This document shows positions 8,845 through 18,283 of a stretch of 64,000 nt of DNA, in pieces (the first letter of the stretch is position 1; the number at the start of each line of letters is the position of its first letter). The notes beneath the pieces are model-generated. The model had not been told where the DNA came from. It did not search any database and was given only the letters and a program-made list of their open reading frames with translations. A program made the position numbers and the translations under genes. The stretch spans positions 1 through 64,000 of the forward strand of contig JADKAC010000003.1 of assembly GCA_016715425.1 (NCBI GenBank), read 5' to 3'. This stretch comes from Bacteroidota bacterium (GTDB lineage: Bacteria > Bacteroidota > Bacteroidia > Chitinophagales > BACL12).

Positions 8845-9930
8845 ATGAATTGTGCTAAAGATAGAATTGTAAAAGCGTTTTCTAAACGAAGGCATGTAAT
8901 TCATATTGCTTTTTTATATAACAAGGTTAGTGCAAGGTGGATTTACCTGTTCTTTTTTTACGCACTTATTACTATTCATGGAGTTAATGCTCAAGATCTG
9001 AGGTTCACTCAATATCATGCAAGCGATACTTATTTAAATCCGGCCTTTGCAGGAAGTGCCGGCGATCCGGGTATAACAATCAACTTCAGAGATCAGTGGC
9101 CGGATATGCCGCAAACCTATATTAGCTATAGAGTAGCACTGAGCCAGCCAATTAATGTTTTGAGCAGCGGCGTTGGTGTGTATGTAATTCAGGATAATCA
9201 GGGCAATGGCGTTTTGAAAAATTTTAGAATGGGCGGACAATACATGTATCAGCTCAGGTTTTCAAAAAAATTGGCAATGAACTTTGGTGTTGATGCCAGT
9301 TTGGTGCAAAGGCAATTATCGTGGAATGATCTTCAATTTTATGATCAAATCAATTTTCTCACGGGATTCAGCGATGCCTCAGGACTTCCCAATCCGACCA
9401 ATGAACCAGTGCCGGCTTCATTAAACAAGAATTTTTTCGACATGGGTTTAGGTACAGCATTAGTTTCCACAAATTGGTATCTCGGCTTATCCGCAGCGCA
9501 TATTTTGCAACCTAATTTGAGCTTCTATAATGATAGTGAAAGCAAATTACCTATGGCGGTGACAGGACAAGCAGGCGTAATCTTGTTTAATAAAAAAAGA
9601 GCAAACCCATTGTATGTCAATCCCTTAATGGTTATTACCAGTCAGGGCAGATCCAATCAATTACTTATAGGCAGCTATTTTAATAAAGGGGCTTTTTACC
9701 CCGGTATTTTCCTGAAACATAATTTTAATAGCTTCAGCGACGTTTGTTTCAATGTGGGTTTAAAGAAAGGATTACTTTCATTTGCTTATAGTTATGATTT
9801 GTCACTTGGATCACTTTCAGGGAACTCAGGAGGAAGCCATGAACTTTCTTTTATTGTGAACTGGAAAACACGTAGCACCAAGCAAAGCAATAAGAATCGT
9901 GATATTTTAAAGTGTCCCCGCTTTTTTTAA
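8845..9930 (+). CDS. porP: T9SS membrane protein PorP/SprF
   Basis: A PorP/SprF-family outer-membrane beta-barrel, known in T9SS and gliding systems as a partner of secreted adhesins or of the trans-envelope complex. The mature N-terminus AQDLRFTQYHASDTYLNPAF with AGSAGDPGITINFRDQWP is the family signature, and repeated barrel strands run to the end (HELSFIVNW). The ATG at 8845 leaves a long basic region (KAFSKRRHVIHIAF) before the hydrophobic core WIYLFFFYALITIHGVNAQ, so the true start is uncertain. An in-frame ATG 36 nt upstream lies inside porU. gldJ follows after a short gap on the same strand. Confidence 0.9.
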   Translation: MNCAKDRIVKAFSKRRHVIHIAFLYNKVSARWIYLFFFYALITIHGVNAQDLRFTQYHASDTYLNPAFAGSAGDPGITINFRDQWPDMPQTYISYRVALSQPINVLSSGVGVYVIQDNQGNGVLKNFRMGGQYMYQLRFSKKLAMNFGVDASLVQRQLSWNDLQFYDQINFLTGFSDASGLPNPTNEPVPASLNKNFFDMGLGTALVSTNWYLGLSAAHILQPNLSFYNDSESKLPMAVTGQAGVILFNKKRANPLYVNPLMVITSQGRSNQLLIGSYFNKGAFYPGIFLKHNFNSFSDVCFNVGLKKGLLSFAYSYDLSLGSLSGNSGGSHELSFIVNWKTRSTKQSNKNRDILKCPRFF

Positions 9931-9979
9931 TGTAATAATTAATTGATTAGATTTGCGTTTACTGCCAAAATATACCAGT

Positions 9980-11500
9980 ATGAACAGAATCACTTATCCA
10001 GCTATTATTCTGCTATTAGCCGGGATTATTTTTTCTTCTTGCAATAAAAACCGTTCATCAGTTTCTAATTTCAAATATAACGACTCCAAATGGGGCGGAT
10101 TTGAAGTAGCAAACTATGATGGTCAACCTACGGGACCAAATCTCGTGTTAGTGCAAGGTGGAACTTTCACAATGGGTACAACCGAACAGGATGTAACATT
10201 TGAATTCAATAATATCCCCCGTCGTGTCACTGTTTCTTCATTTTATATGGATGAAACAGAAATAGCAAATGTGCACTACAGAGAATATTTGTATTGGACA
10301 AAACGCACCTTCGGAATAGATTTTCCTGAGATTGTAAAAAATGCTCTTCCCGATACTTTGGTTTGGAGAGAAGAACTGGCATACAATGAACCGTATGTGG
10401 AATATTATTTCCGTTATCCTTCTTATGATTATTATCCAGTGGTTGGTATTTCCTGGTTGCAGGCAAATGATTTTGCAAGATGGAGAAGCGATAGAGTGAA
10501 TGAAGGTATTTTGGCGGATCAAGGATTTATGGATGTAAACATAAATTCCTATAACGAAGACAACTTTACTACAGAATCTTATTATGCAGGTATTTATTCC
10601 ACCGGAGTTCAAAAAGGCGTTAAGGATTATAGTCCTGAGGCTGGGGATTCTAAAATGGGTAGAACAATCCGCATGGAAGATGGAGTTTTATTACCGGATT
10701 ATAGACTGCCAACAGAGGCAGAATGGGAATATGCTGCATTAGGTTTAATTGGAAATCAGGTGGTAGGCAATGAAATGGTAACTGACCGTAGATTATATCC
10801 TTGGGATGGAAACACCATGCGTGAACCATCTAACAAAGAACGTTGGTCACAAGGTAAAATGCTTGCTAACTATAAGCGTGGTCGTGGTGATTATGCGGGT
10901 CTTGCCGGTAAGCTCAATGACAATGCAGTAGTAACTGCTCCTATTTATACTTATGCTCCAAATGATTATGGTATTTATAATATGGCGGGTAACGTGAATG
11001 AGTGGGTGTATGATGTATATCGTCCGCTTACTTATTATGATATGGAAGATTTGAATCCTTTCCGTGGTAATGAATATGAAACTAAAGTATTGGATGAAGA
11101 AGGTAACATCGCTGAATTAGATAGTATGGGCCGTGTGCGTTATCGTCCTGTAAAAGATGAGGAAGTTGTGAATAGAAGAAATTATAAAAAAGGTGATGAA
11201 AGGAATTATGCAGATGGCGACTCAATGTCTTTGGCCTATTATGATTATGCAAAAACTACTTTGGTAAGTGATAAATCAAGAGTGTATAAAGGTGGTTCAT
11301 GGGCTGATGAAGCGTTTTGGTTATCACCCGGATCTCGTCGTTATTTAGAAGAAAATCAGTCAACAGCAACTCTCGGTTTCCGATGTGCAATGATTCGATT
11401 AGGTGGCGATATTGATAACTATACTAAGGGTGGAAATAATTTTAAGTCCACCGAAAAACAGGCAAAAGTAAATGCCAAGAAAAGAAAAGCAACACAATAA
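9980..11500 (+). CDS. gldJ: Gliding motility / T9SS lipoprotein GldJ
   Basis: GldJ is an essential lipoprotein of the T9SS/gliding machinery, built on a formylglycine-generating-enzyme (FGE-sulfatase) fold that is not known to be catalytic in this setting. ATG 9980 gives a lipoprotein signal with lipobox IIFSSC (Cys21). An earlier in-frame ATG at 9953 would put nine extra residues in front. FGE-fold signatures include LVQGGTFTMGTT, VGISWLQANDFARW, RLPTEAEWEYAALG, YNMAGNVNEWVYDVY and VYKGGSWADEAFW with GFRCAMI near the end. It lies between porP and murF. A strong terminator follows at 11523. Confidence 0.93.
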   Translation: MNRITYPAIILLLAGIIFSSCNKNRSSVSNFKYNDSKWGGFEVANYDGQPTGPNLVLVQGGTFTMGTTEQDVTFEFNNIPRRVTVSSFYMDETEIANVHYREYLYWTKRTFGIDFPEIVKNALPDTLVWREELAYNEPYVEYYFRYPSYDYYPVVGISWLQANDFARWRSDRVNEGILADQGFMDVNINSYNEDNFTTESYYAGIYSTGVQKGVKDYSPEAGDSKMGRTIRMEDGVLLPDYRLPTEAEWEYAALGLIGNQVVGNEMVTDRRLYPWDGNTMREPSNKERWSQGKMLANYKRGRGDYAGLAGKLNDNAVVTAPIYTYAPNDYGIYNMAGNVNEWVYDVYRPLTYYDMEDLNPFRGNEYETKVLDEEGNIAELDSMGRVRYRPVKDEEVVNRRNYKKGDERNYADGDSMSLAYYDYAKTTLVSDKSRVYKGGSWADEAFWLSPGSRRYLEENQSTATLGFRCAMIRLGGDIDNYTKGGNNFKSTEKQAKVNAKKRKATQ

Positions 11501-11522
11501 CAATTTAAGATAATTTAAACAC

Positions 11523-11560
11523 AAAGCCTTGTACAGAAATGTAGAAGGCTTTTTTATTTT
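11523..11560 (+). terminator. Intrinsic terminator between gldJ and murF
   Basis: AAAGCCTT (11523-11530) pairs with AAGGCTTT (11545-11552). Inside, TACA and TGTA extend the stem around a GAAA tetraloop, with a single G/G mismatch. A T-rich tail follows. The tail ends only seven bases before the murF ATG, so murF must be expressed by read-through or from a promoter embedded in the T-rich tail. Confidence 0.85.
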
Positions 11561-11566
11561 TATAGC

Positions 11567-12841
11567 ATGACAAGTCGGGAGCAACTTTTTGCACTTTATA
11601 AAAAATCATCGGGTGTAGTTATTGATTCTAGAAAAGTGGAATTCAATTCCATCTTCTTTGCATTAAAAGGAGAGCATACAAATGGAAATGAATATGCAGT
11701 TTCAGCAATTAATAAAGGCGCATTATGTGTGGTTACAGATAATGCAGAATATGCAGTCAATGATTCTTATTTATTAGTGTCAAATGTATTAATTGCACTT
11801 CAGGATTTAGCTAGGGATTATAGAGATACGCTTTCAATTCCCGTAATTGGTCTTACTGGTTCCAATGGTAAAACAACCAGCAAAGAATTATTGCATGCAG
11901 TACTTTCTAAAAAATATAAATGCTTTGCTACTTATGGAAATCTGAATAATCATTTAGGTGTGCCCATCAGTATTTTATCAATACCGAAAGATGCAGAAAT
12001 TGCAGTGATTGAAATGGGTGCAAATCATCAAAAAGAAATTGAATTTTTATGCACTATTGCAAAACCCACGCATGGATTAATAACCAATATTGGTAAAGCG
12101 CATCTCGAAGGATTTGGTGGAATTGAAGGTGTAAAAATAGGGAAGAGTGAATTGCATACTTATTTAAGAATGCATCAGGGAATAATTTTTATGAATAGCG
12201 TTAACACCATGTTATCAGATACAATTGCCGATTATCCCAATGTAATTTATTTTGGAAATAAACCGACTGATACTATCAAAGGAATAGAAATTAATGATAG
12301 TCCATTTGCAACAGTAATAATTGATGATATAAAAATTACTTCCCAATTAATTGGTGGATTTAATGCGCATAATATTTTAGCAGCAGTATGTATCGGAAAA
12401 TATTTTAATGTGCATATTCAAGAGATAAAATCTGCTATTGAATCTTATCAACCAGATAACAACAGAAGCCAATGGAAACAATTGGGTACTAATTTTTTAT
12501 ATTTAGATGCGTACAATGCAAACCCATCAAGTATGCAATCTGCAATTTTGCATTTTTTAAAAATGCAGGTTCAACCCAAAATATTGATTATGGGTGATAT
12601 GCTTGAGTTAGGAGAATACAGCGCTGAAGAACACAATCAGATTTTAGAATTGGCAATACAATCCGGTTTTCAAACAATAGTTGCAGTGGGTGCAGAATTT
12701 AAAAAAATAAAGAAAGAAGGTGTATTATATTTTGATAATGCAGATGTTGCTAAATCATGGTTTGAAAAGCAGAATTTTCAATCTACTTATTTTCTGATTA
12801 AAGGCTCAAGAGGTATTCGTCTAGAGAAAATAATTGCTTGA
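11567..12841 (+). CDS. murF: UDP-N-acetylmuramoyl-tripeptide--D-alanyl-D-alanine ligase
   Basis: MurF adds D-Ala-D-Ala to the UDP-MurNAc tripeptide in the last cytoplasmic step of peptidoglycan precursor synthesis. The N-terminal UDP-binding region (GVVIDSRKVEFNSIFFALKG) precedes the P-loop GLTGSNGKTT (residues 95-104) and the central-domain motifs NLNNHLGVP and EMGANHQKEI. The C-terminal domain has YLDAYNANPSSM and ILIMGDMLELG. At 424 aa it is normal length. The ATG is fixed by the N-terminus typical of Bacteroidota MurF. It is downstream of gldJ behind a terminator and converges on the arginase-like gene with a 1-bp gap. Confidence 0.95.
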   Translation: MTSREQLFALYKKSSGVVIDSRKVEFNSIFFALKGEHTNGNEYAVSAINKGALCVVTDNAEYAVNDSYLLVSNVLIALQDLARDYRDTLSIPVIGLTGSNGKTTSKELLHAVLSKKYKCFATYGNLNNHLGVPISILSIPKDAEIAVIEMGANHQKEIEFLCTIAKPTHGLITNIGKAHLEGFGGIEGVKIGKSELHTYLRMHQGIIFMNSVNTMLSDTIADYPNVIYFGNKPTDTIKGIEINDSPFATVIIDDIKITSQLIGGFNAHNILAAVCIGKYFNVHIQEIKSAIESYQPDNNRSQWKQLGTNFLYLDAYNANPSSMQSAILHFLKMQVQPKILIMGDMLELGEYSAEEHNQILELAIQSGFQTIVAVGAEFKKIKKEGVLYFDNADVAKSWFEKQNFQSTYFLIKGSRGIRLEKIIA

Positions 12842-12842
12842 T

Positions 12843-14003
12843 TTATTTCTGCAACTTGTGAAATACTTTCATCCATTTATCCGGCAAAGTATTTCCGGCA
12901 GCTTCCAAATAATCATCGTAGGAACAAGGCACTAACTGATGGCGTTCGAATTTTGAATCCACTTTAAAAGGTACTTCCATCCACCATCTTCCCGACTTAT
13001 TACTTTTCCAAAAGGTAAGATCATAACTGTTGCCTTCCAGGTTTACAATATACCTTGTAAAATGTCTTTCATCCACAATCGGATAATCATGTTTACGATT
13101 GTAATATCCCTCTGTAAAATACCAAATCAATTGCGCTATTAATTGAGCTGTTAATTCATGATTATCAAACATCGGATTATATTCATACAAACCCAATGAA
13201 GAAACTTTATCACTCATACCGGCATATTTCATTAATTGACAAGCTTGCTCCGATGTAATTCCATTCGGACTTACCTGCGGATGACCCGGTGCATCTGCTC
13301 CTTTTATACTAGAAATATCAAAACTTATAAGATCTGCATCCCGCACTTCAGGTTCTGCAAATTGGAAATTTTCATTCAGCTTACCAAGTCTACAAACATC
13401 AAAAAATAATTCATCAATTGTTTCAAATAATTGTTGAGGAACATAATGTCCCTGACATGCAATACCTATATAATTAAATAAATATTTTGGCTCATAACTA
13501 ATCACATCCATTAACCAGGATTGTGCAGGCACTGCATCATGTAGATCATGCATATCAATACGCTCATCTATCACAGCAAGATTTACCGCCTGGCCAAGAA
13601 ATTCATATCCTTTATACTGACCAATGGTATTATCCTGACTTCCCCCAATGATGATTGGAATTATTCTTTGTGAAAGAAAAAATTCCATTGCGAATCGCAG
13701 GTTCTGATATGTTTCTTCCACAGTTTCTCCAATTATTAAATCGCCCGCATCCAGCAAACGATAATGTGATTCCGCAGTTAATACATATAAATGTTTTCTA
13801 ATAATTTCAGCACCATTGGCACTACCAGAATTCATAAAACTTCCTCTACTTTCCTGAATAGAAAAAATTGCAATATCTGTTTCAGATGTATCAATTTCTT
13901 CACCTTGGTTTATTATAATTTTTTTACCTATTTGCGCCTGATGCAATTCATGTTCTTCAAAAAAACTTCCAAGTCTAACGGGTGTAAATAGCTTTTGAAT
14001 CAT
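12843..14003 (-). CDS. Arginase/formimidoylglutamase-fold protein, probably without metal site
   Basis: A 386-aa member of the arginase (ureohydrolase) superfamily, of the kind annotated as formimidoylglutamase in Bacteroidota. The three ligand motifs are recognisable but altered. GGGHD has become GGSQD (Gln123 for His). DAHxD has become DERID (Arg148 for His, Asp146 and Asp150 kept). SFDxD has become SFDIS (Asp229 kept, Ser231 for the second Asp). Three of the six usual manganese ligands are therefore missing, so hydrolase activity is doubtful. A lineage-specific C-terminal region (DLTFWKSNKSGRWWMEVPF) follows. The function is unknown. Its place near T9SS genes may be chance. Confidence 0.85.
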   Translation of the reverse strand: MIQKLFTPVRLGSFFEEHELHQAQIGKKIIINQGEEIDTSETDIAIFSIQESRGSFMNSGSANGAEIIRKHLYVLTAESHYRLLDAGDLIIGETVEETYQNLRFAMEFFLSQRIIPIIIGGSQDNTIGQYKGYEFLGQAVNLAVIDERIDMHDLHDAVPAQSWLMDVISYEPKYLFNYIGIACQGHYVPQQLFETIDELFFDVCRLGKLNENFQFAEPEVRDADLISFDISSIKGADAPGHPQVSPNGITSEQACQLMKYAGMSDKVSSLGLYEYNPMFDNHELTAQLIAQLIWYFTEGYYNRKHDYPIVDERHFTRYIVNLEGNSYDLTFWKSNKSGRWWMEVPFKVDSKFERHQLVPCSYDDYLEAAGNTLPDKWMKVFHKLQK

Positions 14004-14160
14004 AATGCTTAAAATTCCTATTTACTTCTCATTAATTATTTGCAAGCTTATCACATGATACTAATAGGTTGTCTTAATTAAAGGTCAACATAAAAGAATA
14101 ATTTATCTCAGTAGTAATCTCAATGCCAGCAATTTTAAAATATTCCCAATATGTATTTTA

Positions 14161-14168
14161 TAACTTTG
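14161..14168 (+). promoter_or_regulatory. -7 promoter box before mscS-like gene
   Basis: TAACTTTG matches the Bacteroidota -7 consensus TAnnTTTG exactly and lies ten bases before the ATG at 14179, which would give a transcript with almost no leader. No clear TTG is seen at the -33 distance. Confidence 0.35.
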
Positions 14169-14178
14169 TAATTATTCT

Positions 14179-15312
14179 ATGCAAAATTTTTTAGACACTG
14201 TAATTTGGAATAATACTGTAGAGCAATACCTCTGGGTAATTGGTATATTATTATTCATTTCAATTTTCAATAAATATATTTCAAAGTTTATCAGCCGCTT
14301 ACTGTTCAAAATAGTTCGGCGCACGCACTTTAAAGCACAAGGAGAGGATTTTTTAAGAAAGATTCTAAAACCAATACAATATATTATAGTAGTTCAGGCA
14401 TTATTTATTGGATTAAGTACTTTAAATGAACCGGAATATTTTGATAACTCATTCTTAGGAACCACCTATAAACAATTCTTTTTTTCAATTTACCGCCTCT
14501 TTGCGATACTTACAATCACCTGGTTAATTTCAAGAGTAGGTGATTTTTTTACAGACATTTTAAAGCAAAAAGCTGCAACCACTGCAGACACCACCGATGA
14601 TCAAATGGCTTCTTTTTTAAGAGATGTTTTTCACGTTGTTATATGGTCACTTGGCATTCTCACTATACTTGCAATTGTATTTAACATTAATGTAACATCA
14701 CTTGTAGCCGGCGCTGGAATTGCGGGAATAGCAATTGCATTTGCGGCTCAGGAAACATTGCAAAATTTATTTGGAAGCATTGCTATTTTCACAGAAAAAC
14801 CTTTTGTTGTTGGAGATTTTGTAGAGGTTGATGGTATGCAAGGAACCGTCGAAAAAGTGGGTTTCCGTAGTACTCGTGTTCGGACAATGGACAAAATATT
14901 TGTTACTGTACCCAATAAAAATATTGTCAATAATAAAATGAGTAATCTCGCTCTACGAGGTTCAAGAAGAATTCAAATTACAATTGGATTAACGCATAGC
15001 ACTTCAAACAAAACAATTCATGAAATTATAAATGCATTGAGCCGGCATGCGGAATCTCATCCCAAAAGAAACGATAGATATATTGTTACGCTTTATAATT
15101 TTTCACCTTCTTCTTTAGATATTTGGTATGATATAATGCTTGATTTTGAGCTTTGGGAACCTCATATGCAAACTCGCAATGATTTAATGTTTGATATTCG
15201 TAAAATTGTAATTGACAATGGTGGCAGCTTTGCTTTCCCAACACAAACACTGCATCTATTAAATGACCATCCTGCTAAACAAGAAAATACAAATCAGGAA
15301 ATTTCTTCATAA
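14179..15312 (+). CDS. MscS-family small-conductance mechanosensitive channel
   Basis: An inner-membrane channel that opens under membrane tension to release solutes on osmotic downshift. It has N-terminal hydrophobic segments (LWVIGILLFISIF, IIVVQALFIGLS, IYRLFAILTITWLIS). The pore helix and MscS beta domain follow: SLVAGAGIAGIAIAFAAQ, TLQNLFGSIAIFTEKPF, VVGDFVEVDGMQGTVEKVGF and FVTVPNKNIVNNKMSNL. The C-terminal alpha/beta domain ends at about residue 360. At 377 aa it is typical of medium-length MscS proteins. The last 19 bases overlap the convergent small ORF at 15294-15440. Confidence 0.92.
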   Translation: MQNFLDTVIWNNTVEQYLWVIGILLFISIFNKYISKFISRLLFKIVRRTHFKAQGEDFLRKILKPIQYIIVVQALFIGLSTLNEPEYFDNSFLGTTYKQFFFSIYRLFAILTITWLISRVGDFFTDILKQKAATTADTTDDQMASFLRDVFHVVIWSLGILTILAIVFNINVTSLVAGAGIAGIAIAFAAQETLQNLFGSIAIFTEKPFVVGDFVEVDGMQGTVEKVGFRSTRVRTMDKIFVTVPNKNIVNNKMSNLALRGSRRIQITIGLTHSTSNKTIHEIINALSRHAESHPKRNDRYIVTLYNFSPSSLDIWYDIMLDFELWEPHMQTRNDLMFDIRKIVIDNGGSFAFPTQTLHLLNDHPAKQENTNQEISS

Positions 15313-15440
15313 TCCGTGTATTCCACTTTCTTCTTTGTTGCTTTTTTGTGCGCATCTGCTGAGCGATAACCAACTATAAGTGGCTGAATTATTATTCGCC
15401 AAAAAACCAGTAATAAGATAATCCAAGTTAAATCACTCAT
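15294..15440 (-). CDS. 48-aa single-pass membrane protein (DUF4834-like)
   Basis: A short frame from ATG 15440 to TGA 15294, beginning four bases after the carB stop. It encodes one N-terminal transmembrane helix (LTWIILLLVFWRIIIQPLIV), a basic stretch (AHKKATKKKVE) and an acidic tyrosine-rich end (YTDYEEIS). A TM helix, a basic linker and a terminal DYEE motif resemble the small DUF4834 proteins of Bacteroidota. That assignment is from memory of the family and tentative. Tight spacing behind carB suggests co-transcription. Its 3' end overlaps the 3' end of the mechanosensitive channel gene on the other strand. Confidence 0.6.
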   Translation of the reverse strand: MSDLTWIILLLVFWRIIIQPLIVGYRSADAHKKATKKKVEYTDYEEIS

Positions 15441-15444
15441 AGAA

Positions 15445-18276
15445 TTAACGACTTAAATACATTGATTTTTCTTTATACAATTGTCGGAACAATGGATCTT
15501 GTAAATCATCAATAAATCGAATTGCTTCTCCGGTAGATTTCATTTCTGGTCCTAATTCTTTATTCACATTAGGGAATTTATCAAAGCTGAAAACCGGTTC
15601 TTTAATTGCATAACCCACAAGCTTTTTATCGAAAGTAAAATCCTTTATTTTATTAGCACCTATCATCACTTTCGTGGCAATGTTTAAATAAGGGATTTGA
15701 TAAGCCTTTGCAATAAATGGTGTAGTTCGTGATGCTCTCGGATTTGCTTCTATCACATAGACTTTTTCATTCTTAATCGCAAACTGAATATTGATTAGGC
15801 CATGAATATTTAATGCAAGCGCAATACGTTTTGTAAATTCTTTCATTTGATCCAACACATTATCACTTAAATCAAATGGAGGCAACATTGCACTTGAATC
15901 TCCTGAGTGAATTCCCGCCGGTTCTATATGTTCCATTATACCCATAATATGTACATCTTTTCCATCGCATATTGCATCAATTTCTGCTTCTTCGGCACGA
16001 TCAAGAAAATGATCAATCAAGATTTTATTGTCGGGAAAATGTTTTAAAATTCCCATCACACTCGACTCTAAATCTTCATCATTAATTACAATGCGCATGC
16101 GTTGTCCACCCAATACATAACTGGGACGCACCAACACCGGATAACCAATGCCATGTGCCACTTCCAATGCTTCTTCAGCACTTGTTGCACTGCCATATTC
16201 CGGATAAGGAATTCCCATATCCTTCAACATATCACTGAACCTTCCACGGTCTTCTGCAATATCCATGTTATCGAAACTGGTACCGATTATTTTTATGCCT
16301 TTGCGATGTAATTTCTCTGCAAGTTTTAATGCGGTTTGTCCGCCGAGTTGTACAATTACGCCTTCCGGTTTTTCAAATTCTACCAACTCCCAAAGATGCT
16401 CCCAAAACACAGGTTCAAAATATAATTTATCAGCTACATCAAAATCTGTTGACACAGTTTCGGGATTACAATTCACCATGATTGCCTCATAGCCACATTC
16501 TTTTATTGCAAGAATTCCGTGTACACAACAATAATCAAATTCAATTCCCTGTCCGATTCTATTTGGTCCGGAACCAAGCACTATAATTTTTTTCTTTGTG
16601 CTGCTCACACTTTCATTTTCCTGTTCAAAAGTGGAATAGTAATAAGGAGTGATTGCTTCAAATTCTGCTGCGCATGTATCTACTAATTTGTATGTGCGTT
16701 TTATTCCAATCTCTCTGCGATATTGATATACTTCTTCTTCGGTACAATTGCCGATAATATTTGCAATTTGTAAATCACTGTATCCATTTTGTTTTAATTC
16801 CAGCATAAAATCTTTTGGAATATTATGCAGTTGGTAGCGACGCAGTTCTTTTTCAAATTTTGTGAGATTTTGCATTTGCATCAGGAACCAACGATCTATT
16901 TTTGTTTGGTTATGAATTGTCTTTATCGGCACACCTAAATCAAATGCTTTTTTAATATTAAATATTCTATCCCAATGTGGTTTTCCTAAACTTTCAATTA
17001 TTTCCTGTGATGATTTATAAAATCCTTTTTCACCGCTTAATCCAATTTTATTATTCTCTAAACTTTGACATGCTTTCTGTAATGCTTCATTAAAACTGCG
17101 ACCAATTGCCATTACTTCACCTACACTTTTCATTTGTAAACCAAGTGTAGCATCTGCACCTTGAAATTTGTCGAAATTCCATCTCGGCATTTTTACAATT
17201 ACATAATCTAATGCAGGTTCAAAAAATGCAGATGTAGTTTTTGTAATCTGATTTTTTAATTCATCCAATGTATATCCTATCGCAAGTTTTGCAGCAATTT
17301 TTGCAATCGGATATCCGGTTGCTTTTGACGCAAGTGCAGATGAACGACTTACTCGGGGATTAATTTCTATTGCAATTAATTTTTCTGTATAAGGATCTTG
17401 CGCAAATTGCACATTACATCCACCTGCAAAATTTCCCATTGCACGCATCATTGTAATTGCCTGATTGCGCATATCCTGATAACTGGTATCACTCAGCGTC
17501 ATTGCCGGAGCAACCGTTATACTGTCGCCAGTATGCACTCCCATCGGATCTAGATTTTCTACCGTACAGATAATTACTACATTATCCTTCGCATCACGCA
17601 GTAATTCTAATTCATATTCTTTCCATCCCATCACCGCTTCTTCCACTAATACTTCATGCGTTGGTGATGCTGTCAAACCACGGTTTAAAGCAGCATCTAA
17701 TTCTTCTTTTTTAAATACAATTCCACCACCAGTTCCACCCAATGTATACGATGGACGAATCACCAATGGAAATCCAATTTCTTGCGCAAATTCTTTTCCT
17801 TCTAAAAATGAATTCGCTATTCTTGATTTTGCAACAGCAATTCCCAGCTCAACCATTAATTGGCGAAACAACTCTCTATTTTCTGCTCTGTCAATTGCTT
17901 CTATATCCACTCCTATCAATCGCACATTATATTTTTTCCAGATTCCCATTTCATAAGCATCCTTACAAAGATTCAATGCTGTCTGTCCTCCCATAGTGGG
18001 AAGTACTGCATCTATTGGCGTTCCCGAAGCAATATTTTCCTGCAATATTTTTTCAAAACTCTCTACCTGCAATGGCCATAAATAAATATTATCTGCCGTT
18101 ACCTTGTCGGTCATAATAGTAGCCGGATTGGAATTGATAAGCGAAACTGTAATTCCTTCTTCACGCAAACTTCGACTGGCCTGAGATCCGGAGTAATCAA
18201 ATTCGCAAGCTTGACCAATAATAATTGGACCGGAGCCGATAATTAAAACATGTTTTATTGAATTGTCTTTAGGCAT
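15445..18276 (-). CDS. carB: Carbamoyl-phosphate synthase large subunit
   Basis: This subunit makes carbamoyl phosphate from bicarbonate, ammonia (from CarA) and two ATP, feeding arginine and pyrimidine synthesis. Both duplicated synthetase halves are present. The first begins HVLIIGSGPIIIGQACEFDY and carries RPSYTLGGTGGGI. The second begins IIVLGSGPNRIGQGIEFDYC and carries RPSYVLGGQRMRI, followed by EANPRASRTTPF. The protein ends at 943 aa shortly after GPEMKSTGEAIRF, so the MGS-like allosteric domain (about 120-130 residues in the 1073-aa E. coli enzyme) is missing. Control by UMP or ornithine in the usual way is therefore not expected. carA is not in the window. The start codon sits eight bases from a heptamer repeat array. 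Confidence 0.96.
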   Translation of the reverse strand: MPKDNSIKHVLIIGSGPIIIGQACEFDYSGSQASRSLREEGITVSLINSNPATIMTDKVTADNIYLWPLQVESFEKILQENIASGTPIDAVLPTMGGQTALNLCKDAYEMGIWKKYNVRLIGVDIEAIDRAENRELFRQLMVELGIAVAKSRIANSFLEGKEFAQEIGFPLVIRPSYTLGGTGGGIVFKKEELDAALNRGLTASPTHEVLVEEAVMGWKEYELELLRDAKDNVVIICTVENLDPMGVHTGDSITVAPAMTLSDTSYQDMRNQAITMMRAMGNFAGGCNVQFAQDPYTEKLIAIEINPRVSRSSALASKATGYPIAKIAAKLAIGYTLDELKNQITKTTSAFFEPALDYVIVKMPRWNFDKFQGADATLGLQMKSVGEVMAIGRSFNEALQKACQSLENNKIGLSGEKGFYKSSQEIIESLGKPHWDRIFNIKKAFDLGVPIKTIHNQTKIDRWFLMQMQNLTKFEKELRRYQLHNIPKDFMLELKQNGYSDLQIANIIGNCTEEEVYQYRREIGIKRTYKLVDTCAAEFEAITPYYYSTFEQENESVSSTKKKIIVLGSGPNRIGQGIEFDYCCVHGILAIKECGYEAIMVNCNPETVSTDFDVADKLYFEPVFWEHLWELVEFEKPEGVIVQLGGQTALKLAEKLHRKGIKIIGTSFDNMDIAEDRGRFSDMLKDMGIPYPEYGSATSAEEALEVAHGIGYPVLVRPSYVLGGQRMRIVINDEDLESSVMGILKHFPDNKILIDHFLDRAEEAEIDAICDGKDVHIMGIMEHIEPAGIHSGDSSAMLPPFDLSDNVLDQMKEFTKRIALALNIHGLINIQFAIKNEKVYVIEANPRASRTTPFIAKAYQIPYLNIATKVMIGANKIKDFTFDKKLVGYAIKEPVFSFDKFPNVNKELGPEMKSTGEAIRFIDDLQDPLFRQLYKEKSMYLSR

Positions 18277-18283
18277 ATTTTAG

